From Candidatus Binatia bacterium (GTDB lineage Bacteria; Desulfobacterota; Binatia; Bin18): DNA of 40,168 bases. The position numbers were made by a program, and so were the translations under genes. This document shows, in pieces, positions 1-9,636 of the stretch. The notes beneath the pieces were generated by a model. That model ran no database searches. It worked only from the letters and a program-made list of their open reading frames with translations, and had not been told where the DNA came from. Each line of letters begins with the position of its first letter. Positions within the stretch are counted from its first letter, which is position 1. The stretch spans positions 1 through 40,168 of the forward strand of contig JAJDZM010000082.1 in NCBI GenBank assembly GCA_022824615.1. The letters run 5' to 3'.

Positions 1-41
1 TTCGCTTTACAAGGCATATTGCGTATTGCATATTATGTTGT

Positions 42-272
42 ATGCGTCTGACGATTTCCCTGCCAGATCAGCTTGCCCACAAATTTCTTGCAACCGTTCC
101 AAGTCGCCAGCGATCAGCAACCATTGCCCGTTTGCTGGCATACGAACTTGCCCGATGCGAGCAGTCGATCGAAGCGGCCTGTCATGCGGCAAATGCTGAT
201 GAGGCACTCAGTGCAGAGATTGACGAATGGCAGGCGTTTGACGACGTTTTGGATGACGCTGGAACCTCATGA
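42..272 (+). CDS. Ribbon-helix-helix type antitoxin (MazE/PemI-like)
   Basis: N-terminal MRLTISLPDQLAHKFLATVPSRQRSATIARLLAYEL is RHH-like; 4 bp overlap with a downstream MazF-like toxin ORF. Confidence 0.75.
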   Translation: MRLTISLPDQLAHKFLATVPSRQRSATIARLLAYELARCEQSIEAACHAANADEALSAEIDEWQAFDDVLDDAGTS

Positions 273-598
273 ACCCACAGCGGGGAGAGGTCTGGTGGGT
301 ACGCCTCGATCCGACCCAAGGATCAGAGATTCGTAAAACACGACCGTGTTTGGTGCTGAGTGCGAATGCTCTCAATCGCCTCCGCAAGACTGTCGTGGTT
401 GTGCCGTTCTCGACCGCGGCGCAGGCGCACCCACCTGTAACAGTTGCGGTCGAATGCCAAGGGAGAGCGGCAGTTGCGGTGATTGACCAGGTTCGGGCTG
501 TTGCCAAGCCTCGTCTCCAATCTCGGATTGAGACCGCCTCGCCACAAACACTTCAAGCGGTCTTATCTGCTCTGGGACAGATACTGGAAATCCCGTAG
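269..598 (+). CDS. MazF/PemK family endoribonuclease toxin
   Basis: RGEVWWVRLDPTQGSEIRKTRPCLVLS and VIDQVRAVAKPRL motifs typical of MazF/PemK. Confidence 0.92.
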   Translation: MNPQRGEVWWVRLDPTQGSEIRKTRPCLVLSANALNRLRKTVVVVPFSTAAQAHPPVTVAVECQGRAAVAVIDQVRAVAKPRLQSRIETASPQTLQAVLSALGQILEIP

Positions 599-756
599 CA
601 TGGAGCAAACCCATGCAATATCCACAAGTTAATCGGGAACGTCGTCAGCGTCTTCGTCCAATGGGGTGAAGCTCCCGGTGTGCGCTGGCAGCCACCAGAC
701 TGCTATGACATAATTCGCATTCTTGCTGACCGAGAGAACTGGAGAGTGGAATCACG

Positions 757-2760
757 ATGTCTGCCATCGCTGCTGAGCCCGATATCGTGCCGCGTCTCGA
801 TGCGGCCATTCACGCCGCAACGGCCTGGCTGTATCGGGATCAGGCCGAGGACGGATACTGGGCGGGGATGCTGGAATCCAACTGCTGCATGGAAGCGCAG
901 TGGCTTCTGGCCATGCACTTCCTGAGCTATGCGCATCCGCATAAACAACAGATCGTTCAGACCCTGCTCAACGCCCAGCGCGAGGACGGCTCGTGGGAGA
1001 TTTACTACGACGCCCCGGATGGGGATATTAACACCACGGTCGAATGCTACGCGGCTCTGCGCGCGAACGGCTTTACCCCGGATGATGAACGCCTGCGCAG
1101 AGCACGGGAATGGATCTTTGCCCACGGTGGCTTGAGCGCGGTGCGGGTGTTTACCCGCTACTGGTTTGCGCTGCTCGGCGAATGGCCGTGGCAGAAAACG
1201 CCCAACCTGCCGCCGGAGGTGATATTCTTCCCCACCTGGTTTCCGTTTAACATCTATAATTTCGCCTCCTGGGCGCGGGCGACGATTCTTCCGCTGACCA
1301 TTCTGTCCGCCCGGCGCGTGGTCCGTCCCCTGCCGCCGGACTGTCGCTTGGACGAACTTTTTCCCGGGGGTCGTGAGCGCATGAACTACGACCTGCCGGC
1401 CCGGAGCGGTGTGTGGCAGTCATTCTTTTTTGCGGCTGACAAATTCCTGCACGCCTATCAGAAGCTTGGGGTCTTGCCCGGTCGCGAGGTCGCCATCCGG
1501 CAGAGTGTGGAGTGGATTATTCGTCATCAGGATGCGGACGGGGCCTGGGGTGGGATTCAGCCACCGTGGATTTACAGCCTGATGGCCCTCAATGTCGAGG
1601 GCTATCATCTGTCGCATCCGGTCATGGCCAAGGGTCTGTCCGCGCTTGATGATCACTGGTCCTATGAACGTGACGGCAGCCTGCATATTCAGGCCAGCGA
1701 ATCCCCCATCTGGGATACCCTGCTGGCCCTGCTGGCGCTGACCGACTGCGGTTTCCAGTTACAGCAGTCGGAACCCATGCAACAGGCGCTCGGGTGGGTG
1801 TTGAACAAGGAAGTGGACACGGTCGGCGACTGGCAGGTCAAAGTCCCCACCGCCCGTCCCGGCGGCTGGGCGTTTGAGCGTGAGAACGCCGCCTACCCGG
1901 ACGTGGACGACACCGCGGTGGCCCTTATTGTCTTGGCTCACCTCCGGGCGCAGAACCCTGGCGACAACCGTTTTGACGCGCCGATTGAACGCGCCAAAGC
2001 CTGGGTCCTGGCCATGCAGTCGGACAACGGCGGCTGGGGCGCGTTTGACAAGAACAACGATAAAGACCTGCTGACGAAAATTCCGTTCTGCGATTTCGGT
2101 GAGGCGCTTGACCCGCCCAGCGTTGATGTCACCGCCCATGTGCTCGAAGCCTTTGGCCTGCTCGGGTATGACAGCTCCCACCCGGCCCTGCGCCGCGGGC
2201 TCGATTACGTCCTGGCCGAGCAGGAGCCGGAAGGCAGTTGGTTCGGCCGCTGGGGAGTCAATCATATCTACGGGACCGCCGCGGTCCTGCCGGCCTTGAA
2301 AGCCATCGGTGAAGACATGAACGCAGCCTATGTGCACAAGGCCGGCCGGTGGCTGGCCGAGCATCAAAACGCGGACGGGGGCTGGGGTGAGACCTGCGCC
2401 TCCTATATGGACGACCGCTTGCGTGGCGCGGGTCCGAGCACGGCCTCGCAGACGGCCTGGGCCTTGCTGGCCCTGCTGTCCATTGAGGGCCAGCGTTTTG
2501 ACGCCGCGCTTCACACCGGACTCGACTACCTGCTCCGCACCCAACAGGACGGCACCTGGGAGGAGCCCTATTACACCGGTACCGGCTTTCCCGGCTATGG
2601 CACGGGCGCACGCACGAACCTGCATGTCCAGGAGATGAAAAGACGCTTCATGCAGGGCACCGAACTCCAGCGCGGGTTCATGATCAACTACAATCTGTAC
2701 CGGCACTACTTCCCGCTGATGGCGCTGGGCAGAGCGCGGACGTATTTGGCTGGAGGGTAG
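757..2760 (+). CDS. shc: Squalene-hopene cyclase
   Basis: 667 aa; several QW-type repeats (QEDGSWE, QDADGAWGG, QSDNGGWGAFD, QNADGGWGE), catalytic DxDD motif as DVDDTA, C-terminal FPGYGTGARTNLHVQEMKRRFMQGTELQRGFMINYNLYRHYFPLMALGR. Confidence 0.96.
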   Translation: MSAIAAEPDIVPRLDAAIHAATAWLYRDQAEDGYWAGMLESNCCMEAQWLLAMHFLSYAHPHKQQIVQTLLNAQREDGSWEIYYDAPDGDINTTVECYAALRANGFTPDDERLRRAREWIFAHGGLSAVRVFTRYWFALLGEWPWQKTPNLPPEVIFFPTWFPFNIYNFASWARATILPLTILSARRVVRPLPPDCRLDELFPGGRERMNYDLPARSGVWQSFFFAADKFLHAYQKLGVLPGREVAIRQSVEWIIRHQDADGAWGGIQPPWIYSLMALNVEGYHLSHPVMAKGLSALDDHWSYERDGSLHIQASESPIWDTLLALLALTDCGFQLQQSEPMQQALGWVLNKEVDTVGDWQVKVPTARPGGWAFERENAAYPDVDDTAVALIVLAHLRAQNPGDNRFDAPIERAKAWVLAMQSDNGGWGAFDKNNDKDLLTKIPFCDFGEALDPPSVDVTAHVLEAFGLLGYDSSHPALRRGLDYVLAEQEPEGSWFGRWGVNHIYGTAAVLPALKAIGEDMNAAYVHKAGRWLAEHQNADGGWGETCASYMDDRLRGAGPSTASQTAWALLALLSIEGQRFDAALHTGLDYLLRTQQDGTWEEPYYTGTGFPGYGTGARTNLHVQEMKRRFMQGTELQRGFMINYNLYRHYFPLMALGRARTYLAGG

Positions 2761-2874
2761 AGCAGCTTCGTCTGACCGAAGAAAACGGAGGAGAGTTCCC
2801 CTAAGGTTTCGGGACGCCCAGGTCCCGGCGGAGAGGGCAGTGTTAGAATCGATAGGAGAGCACGAGGGTCTTCT

Positions 2875-3522
2875 ATGAACGTGAGTAGTTTGCTCATACG
2901 GATTATCTTCCTAATCGTACCGGGAATCATAACGAGTAGACTTTATCACAAGTTTAAAGGTCCTCGGGGCCAGAAAGATTGGGAGTATTTCTTTGAAATC
3001 GGCGTATTTTCAATTGTAGATTACAGCATCTATTGGGCCTTCGTAGAGGGCTTGAATAGAACTGGACTCTTCAAATTTAACGTTACTGTTTTCCAAGCAT
3101 TCTTTGATGAGAAAATTCCTATATCCTGGGACGAGATAGTCATTGCATCACTAATAGGCATAGTCGTAGCTTTTGTCGCAGGATTCGTTTATCGCCGAAA
3201 ACTCATTAACAGAGTCGCACAAAAAGTTGGTGCTACTACTCGATACGGAGATGAGGATGTATGGGATTTTCTCTTTAATAGTGACGAAGTTGAATGGATT
3301 TTTGTGAGAGATCACAAATTAGATCTGGTGTATTATGGCCGAGCCTTAGCATATTCTGATACAGAAAAGGAGAGAGAAATTCTCCTTCAAGAGGTAAGCG
3401 TATACGAGAACCCAACAGGTGTACATCTATACAATACCCCAGCGCTTTACGTATCAAGAGATCGGCATGATCTCAGTATTGAGATCCAAGAAGCTGACAA
3501 TGACGTACACGAAAAGAGCTAA
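2875..3522 (+). CDS. DUF6338-like membrane protein
   Basis: N-terminal TM helices, then VWDFLFNSDEVEWIFVRDHKLDLVYYGRALAYSD ... LYNTPALYVSRDRHDLSIEI, resembling the DUF6338 family; locally AT-rich. Confidence 0.6.
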   Translation: MNVSSLLIRIIFLIVPGIITSRLYHKFKGPRGQKDWEYFFEIGVFSIVDYSIYWAFVEGLNRTGLFKFNVTVFQAFFDEKIPISWDEIVIASLIGIVVAFVAGFVYRRKLINRVAQKVGATTRYGDEDVWDFLFNSDEVEWIFVRDHKLDLVYYGRALAYSDTEKEREILLQEVSVYENPTGVHLYNTPALYVSRDRHDLSIEIQEADNDVHEKS

Positions 3523-3540
3523 GTAAGGAGGTAGGTTGAA

Positions 3541-3735
3541 ATGTCAAAAGAGTCTCATAGCCTAACTGAAAGGGGAAGCATAAAAGAGGGTAAATTTATT
3601 AAGGGCGGGTGGAATCAAGGTCCCAAAAGTCCAAAACCGAGTGTTACACCATCACCGCAGGGTTCCTCTCAGGGGGGAAGTAATTCCTCACCTGGAAGTT
3701 CGTCGGGAGGGAAATCGAAAGGATCGTCAGATTAG
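3541..3735 (+). CDS. Small Gly/Ser/Pro-rich, probably disordered protein partnered with the DUF6338-like gene
   Basis: 64 aa, 18 bp after the upstream stop, RBS-like taaggaggtagg before ATG, low-complexity C-terminus. Confidence 0.55.
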   Translation: MSKESHSLTERGSIKEGKFIKGGWNQGPKSPKPSVTPSPQGSSQGGSNSSPGSSSGGKSKGSSD

Positions 3736-3775
3736 AGCACAACACCGACCCCCACGAAGAGCCTCCATCCCTCCT

Positions 3776-3967
3776 TCAACTGGTGTCTGAGACGGCTTCA
3801 TGTTGAAGTAAGGGGTGTTCCGTGATCCGCACAGCCGAAGATTCGGACGCAGCCGTCAGAATACCCTTCAACTGACCGTGGTAAAAAATTGAGACACGCC
3901 CATTTCGCCCGAGAGCCTTGAGAATCTCATGCATTCGATATCTCAAATCGCCAATTGTCGCTCGCAT
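3776..3967 (-). CDS. Phd/YefM-like antitoxin-type protein without an adjacent toxin
   Basis: MRATIGDLRYRMHEILKALGRNGRVSIFYHGQLKGIL resembles Phd/YefM N-termini. Confidence 0.55.
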   Translation of the reverse strand: MRATIGDLRYRMHEILKALGRNGRVSIFYHGQLKGILTAASESSAVRITEHPLLQHEAVSDTS

Positions 3968-3977
3968 AACAATCTCC

Positions 3978-4928
3978 CTACAGCGCCTTTACATCGGCGT
4001 ACTCGCCGACTTCAATTCCGAACGATTCCGCCTGCTGGAGCAATTCCAGGGCGTTGCGGACGTGGGCGTAGTCGATCATCATGCCGTCGTACGTGACTGC
4101 CGCTTTGCCCGCCTTTTCGGCGTCAGCCATGGCCTGCATCACACCCTTATTCCACTCAATCTCTTCCTGGGAGGGGGCAAAAATCTCGTTGGCAATGGGC
4201 ACGGCGGACGGATGAATGAGCAGGCAGCCGCGAAAGCCGACTTCCCGCCCGCGCTGGATTTGCGCCCGAACCAGCTCGATATCACCGACTTCGAGCGAGC
4301 CGCCACCAATCGGATATTCAATGCCCGCGGCTCGTGCGGCCAGGAGAATATGCGACGCCATATACAGCGTTTCCAGGCCCTGGCGCGTCCACTTATAGCC
4401 AATGGCCTTGGTCACATCCCCGGACCGGGCACCAACGCCGCCAATGATATTCCCGACCCGCGGACAGGCCGTGGCCAGTTTATAGGCGTCCATGATGCCG
4501 CGCGCGGTTTCGGGCAGGGCCATGATCTCGACCGTGCCGATAGGCAGGCCGGCCTTGCGTTCAAACAACTCCAGCCAGGCGTCGACCTTGAGCACCTCCT
4601 CGACCGTCTCCAGCTTGGGCACAGCCACCGCGTCGAGGCCTTCGGTCACAATGGCTTCGATATCCTCGCCGGTCAGACCGGTATCCACGCCGTTCAGACG
4701 TACAAAGACACCCACGCCCCGGCCGCGCAAGCCTTCAATGCCGGTGCGGACGATCTGCCGCGCCTCAACCTTGTTGGCAATCGGCACCGCGTCTTCGAGG
4801 TCCAGCAGCAGCGCATCGGGACCGTACTTTGGAGCCTTGTCTATCCAGTCGGGTCGATTCCCCGGCACAAACATGGTCGAACGGTAGAGTTTCATGATCC
4901 GGTCTCCTGAGCAGACAGATTCGGACAC
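3978..4928 (-). CDS. HpcH/HpaI aldolase/citrate lyase family protein (CoA ester lyase)
   Basis: YRSTMFVPGNRPDWIDKAPKYGPDALLLDLEDAVP ... VRLNGVDTG ... ALPETARGIMDAY ... GCLLIHPSAVPIANEIFAPS. Confidence 0.92.
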   Translation of the reverse strand: MSESVCSGDRIMKLYRSTMFVPGNRPDWIDKAPKYGPDALLLDLEDAVPIANKVEARQIVRTGIEGLRGRGVGVFVRLNGVDTGLTGEDIEAIVTEGLDAVAVPKLETVEEVLKVDAWLELFERKAGLPIGTVEIMALPETARGIMDAYKLATACPRVGNIIGGVGARSGDVTKAIGYKWTRQGLETLYMASHILLAARAAGIEYPIGGGSLEVGDIELVRAQIQRGREVGFRGCLLIHPSAVPIANEIFAPSQEEIEWNKGVMQAMADAEKAGKAAVTYDGMMIDYAHVRNALELLQQAESFGIEVGEYADVKAL

Positions 4929-4931
4929 GCG

Positions 4932-5330
4932 CTATGACTGCCACAGGTCAGCCACCAGCGCCGTATCAATATAGGCCGTGCCTTCCCGCACTTTGCCGTC
5001 CGCGACCCGCATCACCCAGCAATAGCTGTTGTTATAGGGTTGCCCGGATTTGGCCGTGGCCGTGCCTTCCCATTGCAAGACGACATTGTCTCCTTCGGCA
5101 ATAATATTCACCACCGTGGGCTGAATGGGCCTGGCCAGCTTGGCGTTCAACGGCTTGGCCGCGCCGTCTAAAAATGCCTGACGGCTGGTATAGGCCCGCG
5201 AGACGGGACCGGAGCCGATCACCGTCCATTGAACATCCTCGGCCAGTATATTAAAGAACGCCGCGCCGTCTCCAGCAGCCCAGGCATCGAAAGCATCTTG
5301 GATCAATTTTTTGTTTTCAGCGGCTCCCAT
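4932..5330 (-). CDS. Nuclear transport factor 2 / SnoaL-like family protein
   Basis: 132 aa; IQDAFDAWAAGDGAAFFNILAEDVQWTVIGSGPVSRAYTSRQAFLDG is SnoaL-like. Confidence 0.85.
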   Translation of the reverse strand: MGAAENKKLIQDAFDAWAAGDGAAFFNILAEDVQWTVIGSGPVSRAYTSRQAFLDGAAKPLNAKLARPIQPTVVNIIAEGDNVVLQWEGTATAKSGQPYNNSYCWVMRVADGKVREGTAYIDTALVADLWQS

Positions 5331-5345
5331 ACGCTCCTCCTTTTC

Positions 5346-6002
5346 TCACGCCGTCTGCTTGTTATCCCAGGCGTCCCAATGGATGACGTCTTCGACCGGC
5401 GCGCGTGAGACCGGTCCGAATTTACCCTGCGGATAGCCCATCGGAATCAGGGCCGAGACTTCCATACCTTCCGGGATATTGAAGCGCTGTTTCAGCTCTT
5501 CTTCAAAGAAACAGTGGATGGTCGTCAGCGTGGCTCCAACCCCCAGGGCGCGGCAGGCCAGCAGAATGTTCTGGACCGCCGGATAGATCGTGCCGTGGAT
5601 GACCGCCGCGTTGGCCCGGTCGTGATTCATTGCGGCCAGCGGCGGATATTCCGTTTTCGCACAGGCCAGCAGCAGCACCGGCGCTTCGTCCAGATGCACG
5701 GCCAGGTGCGCGGCCGCGTTCAGCATGCGTTGCTGCGCCGGAGGCATGTCATCAGGGATGCCACGCTCGCCCATAAGCTTCTGCCAGGTATTCCAGTAAT
5801 AGTCGCGGATAAAACGTTTCCGCTCGGTCTCGCGGACCAGGATAAAGGCCCAGTCCTGCATATTGCCGCCACTGGGCGCCCGGATACCGGCGTCAATAAT
5901 TTTCTTGAGGGTTTCTTCCGGAATGGGGTCGGGTTTGAGTCGCCGCATCGCGCGGGTCGAGTACATGATTTCAAAAATACCGGCTTCTGTTGCTTCTGCC
6001 AT
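5346..6002 (-). CDS. Nitroreductase family protein
   Basis: IFEIMYSTRAMRRLKPDPIPEETLKKIIDAGIRAPSGGNMQDWAFILV ... NILLACRALGVGATLTT. Confidence 0.92.
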   Translation of the reverse strand: MAEATEAGIFEIMYSTRAMRRLKPDPIPEETLKKIIDAGIRAPSGGNMQDWAFILVRETERKRFIRDYYWNTWQKLMGERGIPDDMPPAQQRMLNAAAHLAVHLDEAPVLLLACAKTEYPPLAAMNHDRANAAVIHGTIYPAVQNILLACRALGVGATLTTIHCFFEEELKQRFNIPEGMEVSALIPMGYPQGKFGPVSRAPVEDVIHWDAWDNKQTA

Positions 6003-6034
6003 TGCTCTCCTCCTTGTGGCTCTCTGGACTGTCG

Positions 6035-7156
6035 CTATACGCTCAAACCGTACAGGCCAGCCGCATTGCTTACCACCATTTGATAAACCTCAGGCTCGGG
6101 CACTCCCGCGAAGTCCTGCGTGATTTGTCGCTGCGAATACGGGAAAGTCCCCTCGGTATGCGGATAGTCCGAACCCCACATAAGCCGGTCCGTTCCCAAC
6201 AGTTCTCGGGTCAGAATGCCGGCCCGGTCATCCTCAAACGTAGCCCAGAACTGCCGCTTGAAATACGTACTCGGCGCTTCGTCCAGCCGCGGCTCCATCC
6301 AGCGATGATGGTCGGCCCACCAGTGGTCCATCAGCCGCAGCAGGGCGGCAATCCAGCCGATGCCGCCCTCGACAATCACAAACCTGAGTTTGGGGTAACG
6401 GCGCGGCACGGCTCCCCAGATGAGATCGGCCAGGGCGTGCATGGGTAAGGAAATCTTGGTGTCCACCACCCCCATGCCCATGCCCAGCCGCTCAAACCTT
6501 GTGGCAAACGGCTCACCCGTGCTTGTCCCGGAATGGATGGACACGGGCAGGCCGATATCCTGAAGCGCTTCCCACAGGGGGTCGAATTCCGCGTGTCGGT
6601 AGGAGCGATCCGCAACCTCAGCCGGAATCGAGATCGAACGCAAACCCGGTTTGCGGGCAATGCGCCGCGCCTCTTCAATCGCCCACTCCATCGGGCCTTT
6701 CATGGGTAAAAACCCGGCCCCGATGAGCCGCTCCGGGGCCGCTGCGCAGAATTCGCTCAGCCAGTCGTTATACACCCGCCAACACGCCCGTTGGTAGGCA
6801 ACATCGGGCGCGGTCCAGAACTGCAAACCAAAAAGACCGGGATAGATCACCTCGGCCTTGAGGTGGTCCATGTCCTGGTCCGCCAGACGGGCCTGGGGGT
6901 CCCACGCGCCGGGACGGGTTTCGCTGTGCCGGTGGCCGACCACCGTGGTAATCTCTCCGGCAATCTTGTCTTCCATGGTCGCGCCTTCAAGGCCGACCGG
7001 AAAGGGAGACAGGCCATCAATGATGTAGTAGTCGGCCTCCGGGCGCGACTCGACCCGTGGCGCCCGGTCACGAAAGCGCTTATCCATTCTGGTGGTCCAC
7101 AGGTCCGCGGGTTCCACCACGTGGCCGTCGGCGGACACATAGCGCCCCGTCATCAT
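6035..7156 (-). CDS. Amidohydrolase family protein (amidohydrolase_2)
   Basis: RYVSADGHVVEPADLWTTRM ... LPVSIHSGTS ... LRFVIVEGGIGWIAALLRLMDHW ... LMWGSDYPHTEGTFPYS; start set at the MMTGRY Met rather than the longest ORF start (7228). Confidence 0.9.
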   Translation of the reverse strand: MMTGRYVSADGHVVEPADLWTTRMDKRFRDRAPRVESRPEADYYIIDGLSPFPVGLEGATMEDKIAGEITTVVGHRHSETRPGAWDPQARLADQDMDHLKAEVIYPGLFGLQFWTAPDVAYQRACWRVYNDWLSEFCAAAPERLIGAGFLPMKGPMEWAIEEARRIARKPGLRSISIPAEVADRSYRHAEFDPLWEALQDIGLPVSIHSGTSTGEPFATRFERLGMGMGVVDTKISLPMHALADLIWGAVPRRYPKLRFVIVEGGIGWIAALLRLMDHWWADHHRWMEPRLDEAPSTYFKRQFWATFEDDRAGILTRELLGTDRLMWGSDYPHTEGTFPYSQRQITQDFAGVPEPEVYQMVVSNAAGLYGLSV

Positions 7157-7288
7157 ATCGCCCTCCTCCATAATGCACTGGGCATACCGTGGGGTTTTGT
7201 CCTGTGTCAACCGCAGCCTTTGCTGCAAGCTTTACGGTATTGGGAGAGCCGTGGTATGGGAGGCGTATAGAGAGAAGGAGGGTCTGCC

Positions 7289-7741
7289 ATGATTCGCCCC
7301 AAAAAAGTCGGTCATGTTGTGCTCAAGGCGTGTGACCTCGCCCGCGCCGAGCAGTTTTATACCGAGGTGCTGGGCTTTGAGGTTGTCACCCGGCTCAAAC
7401 GGCCACGGGGCGTATTCTTCACCCTGGGTGAGCAACATCACGACCTGGCTGTCTTGGAGGTGCCGCCAGAGGCCGAGCCGGTGAAAAACAAGCAGGTCGG
7501 CCTGCACCACGTCGCCCTCCAGGTCGAGGACTTTGACGAGTTAAAAGAGAGTTATCGGACGCTCAAAGCCCACGACGTGAAGATCACCGCCACGATTGAC
7601 CACGGCATTACCAAGAGCATCTATTTTCTTGATCCCGAAGGCAATCAGTTCGAGCTGTACTACGATGTTGGCGCAGATGGTCTGGAGCGCATGCGTCGCG
7701 GAGACGCCAACGCCCTTGATCCGTTGGACCTTGAAGCGTAA
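7289..7741 (+). CDS. VOC family protein (glyoxalase/dioxygenase fold)
   Basis: KVGHVVLKACDLARAEQFYTEVLGFEVVTR ... DHGITKSIYFLDPEGNQFELYYD. Confidence 0.92.
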   Translation: MIRPKKVGHVVLKACDLARAEQFYTEVLGFEVVTRLKRPRGVFFTLGEQHHDLAVLEVPPEAEPVKNKQVGLHHVALQVEDFDELKESYRTLKAHDVKITATIDHGITKSIYFLDPEGNQFELYYDVGADGLERMRRGDANALDPLDLEA

Positions 7742-7765
7742 GGGCTCAGACAAGAACGCGCCGAG

Positions 7766-8974
7766 GTGAGTATGCCTGTCCCGATGCTGCGCCGCTTGCT
7801 TCTGAAGGGCTTTCGGAGTCTCCCATTGGAAGAGGTCGAGTTTGACAATCCAACTTTTCTGGTTGGTCAAAATGGCTCCGGCAAGAGTAATTTCGTCGAT
7901 GCTTTCGCCTTTCTGTCTGAAGCAATGGCCTCGCCGTTACAAGCGGTGCTTGACCGCCGCGGCGGCCTCGCCGCCGTCGGCACTGTCCGCAGACGAAGGA
8001 CTACGGAGGGTCGTCCGGCCAACCTGGGGCTACGGGCAGAGCTGAGAGACTTGGATGAGAAAACGAGGAGGGCCAGCTACGCATTCGAACTGCGCGCCCT
8101 GAAGGATTACGGTTTTGAGGTTGAGCGCGAACAGTGCTTTGTGAGGCGGCAGGACGGTTCTTGTCGTTGGTTCGATCGTTCCCGCGAAAAATTCCACAGT
8201 AGTGCAAAATTCCTGAGCCCGGCCCTGGAAGCAAACGCCCTTGCCCTTCCGTTGGTAGGGGGCAGCACGCAGTTTCGGGCAGTCCTGCGGTTCTTGGCTG
8301 AGATGCGGGTGTATCGAATCGAGCCGGCCCTGCTGCGAGAGATGCAGGACCCGGACGGAGGGATACGCCTGCGTTCTGACGGCGGGAATGCTGCCAGCGT
8401 ACTACGCGAGATCGAGCGCAAGTCGCCGGACGACTGGGCCAGAGTCGTTGAGCTTCTTGAGTGCATTGTCCCCAAAACTGTCAGCGTCCAGCCCAAGAAG
8501 CACGGCAACAAGCTGACGCTGGAGTTCACGCAGAAATGGACGGATTCGAAGCGAGTCAAGTTCGAGGCGTTCAATATGTCTGACGGCACACTACGGGCAT
8601 TGGGAATCCTCGCCGCGGTCTTCCAGCAACCGGCACCTTCGGTTCTCGTAGTTGAGGAGCCCGAATCCACGATGCACCCAGGAGCACTAGGCTCGATTCT
8701 GGATGTGTTGCGGCACGCCGGGCGCTTTATGCAGGTCGTCGTGACAACGCACAGTCCCGATATTCTCGACGCGAAATGGATCAAGGATCGTCACCTCAAG
8801 ATCGTCAGTTGGGAAAAAGGAGCGACCCATATTGATCCGGTTTCCGAAGCTACGCGCGCAGCACTTGGAGAGCATTTGATGGGAGCTGGTGAGTTGCTGC
8901 GTTCCAACGCTCTGGCGGCTGCTGAGCGGCCTACTGGCGGTTCACGCAATGCGACGCTCTTTGAGGGCGATTGA
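7766..8974 (+). CDS. AAA family ATPase (AAA_21/OLD-RecF-like)
   Basis: LLLKGFRSLPLEEVEFDNPTFLVGQNGSGKSNFVDAFAFL (Walker A), VLVVEEPESTMHPGAL (Walker B), VVVTTHSPDILD. Confidence 0.9.
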   Translation: MSMPVPMLRRLLLKGFRSLPLEEVEFDNPTFLVGQNGSGKSNFVDAFAFLSEAMASPLQAVLDRRGGLAAVGTVRRRRTTEGRPANLGLRAELRDLDEKTRRASYAFELRALKDYGFEVEREQCFVRRQDGSCRWFDRSREKFHSSAKFLSPALEANALALPLVGGSTQFRAVLRFLAEMRVYRIEPALLREMQDPDGGIRLRSDGGNAASVLREIERKSPDDWARVVELLECIVPKTVSVQPKKHGNKLTLEFTQKWTDSKRVKFEAFNMSDGTLRALGILAAVFQQPAPSVLVVEEPESTMHPGALGSILDVLRHAGRFMQVVVTTHSPDILDAKWIKDRHLKIVSWEKGATHIDPVSEATRAALGEHLMGAGELLRSNALAAAERPTGGSRNATLFEGD

Positions 8975-9606
8975 GCGTGAACATCCAACCAGTTGTGGAA
9001 GGACACGGCGAGGTGGAAGCAGCGCCAGTATTGCTACGCCGTCTCATAGGAGAAGCGCAAGCCTGGGAAGTTGGCGTCAATCGTCCAATCCGAAGGAATC
9101 GCTCCCAGTTGGTCCAGAGGGCCGAGTTGGAGAGGACGGTTAGACTGGCGAGACTTCAACCGAACTGTAGCGGGATTCTTATCTTGTTCGACGGAGACGA
9201 CGACTGCCCGGCAGAACTCGGCTCAAGAGTGCAGCAGTGGGCCGCGACGGTGTCGAGAGGGGTGCCGTGCGAAGTCGTCATGCCACACCGGGAATATGAA
9301 GCGTGGTTCCTGGCTGCAATCGAGTCGTTGCGCGGACTTCGAGGCGTCAAGCCTGACGCCCAGCCTCATCCGAATCCCGAAGCGCCACGTGGTGCAAAGG
9401 AGCAACTGGAAGCGAGGATGCACACCCGCGGAAGTTATATGGAGACGAAGGATCAGCCGGCGTTCAGCGCTCGGTTTTCTTTGGCTATCGCATATAGCCG
9501 ATGCCGGTCCTTCAGAAAGCTGACGAAATCGTTCGGTGTGTTACTCCGCGAGGCGGGGCGAGACGTTGAGGATTGGCCTCCCGTTGCCTGGATGGAGAAC
9601 GGTTAA
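8971..9606 (+). CDS. DUF4276 family protein (TOPRIM-like)
   Basis: VNIQPVVEGHGEVEAAPVLLRRL and ILILFDGDDDCPAELG (E...DxDxD TOPRIM-like pattern); TTGA overlap with the upstream ATPase stop. Confidence 0.85.
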   Translation: MSVNIQPVVEGHGEVEAAPVLLRRLIGEAQAWEVGVNRPIRRNRSQLVQRAELERTVRLARLQPNCSGILILFDGDDDCPAELGSRVQQWAATVSRGVPCEVVMPHREYEAWFLAAIESLRGLRGVKPDAQPHPNPEAPRGAKEQLEARMHTRGSYMETKDQPAFSARFSLAIAYSRCRSFRKLTKSFGVLLREAGRDVEDWPPVAWMENG

Positions 9607-9636
9607 GTCCGGCATCTTGCAGGAATAGGAGCCACT

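Noticed and set aside
1759-2706. 315 aa minus-strand ORF
   Set aside because: Antisense shadow of squalene-hopene cyclase.
3918-4910. 330 aa plus-strand ORF
   Set aside because: Antisense shadow of the HpcH/HpaI lyase gene in GC-rich coding DNA.
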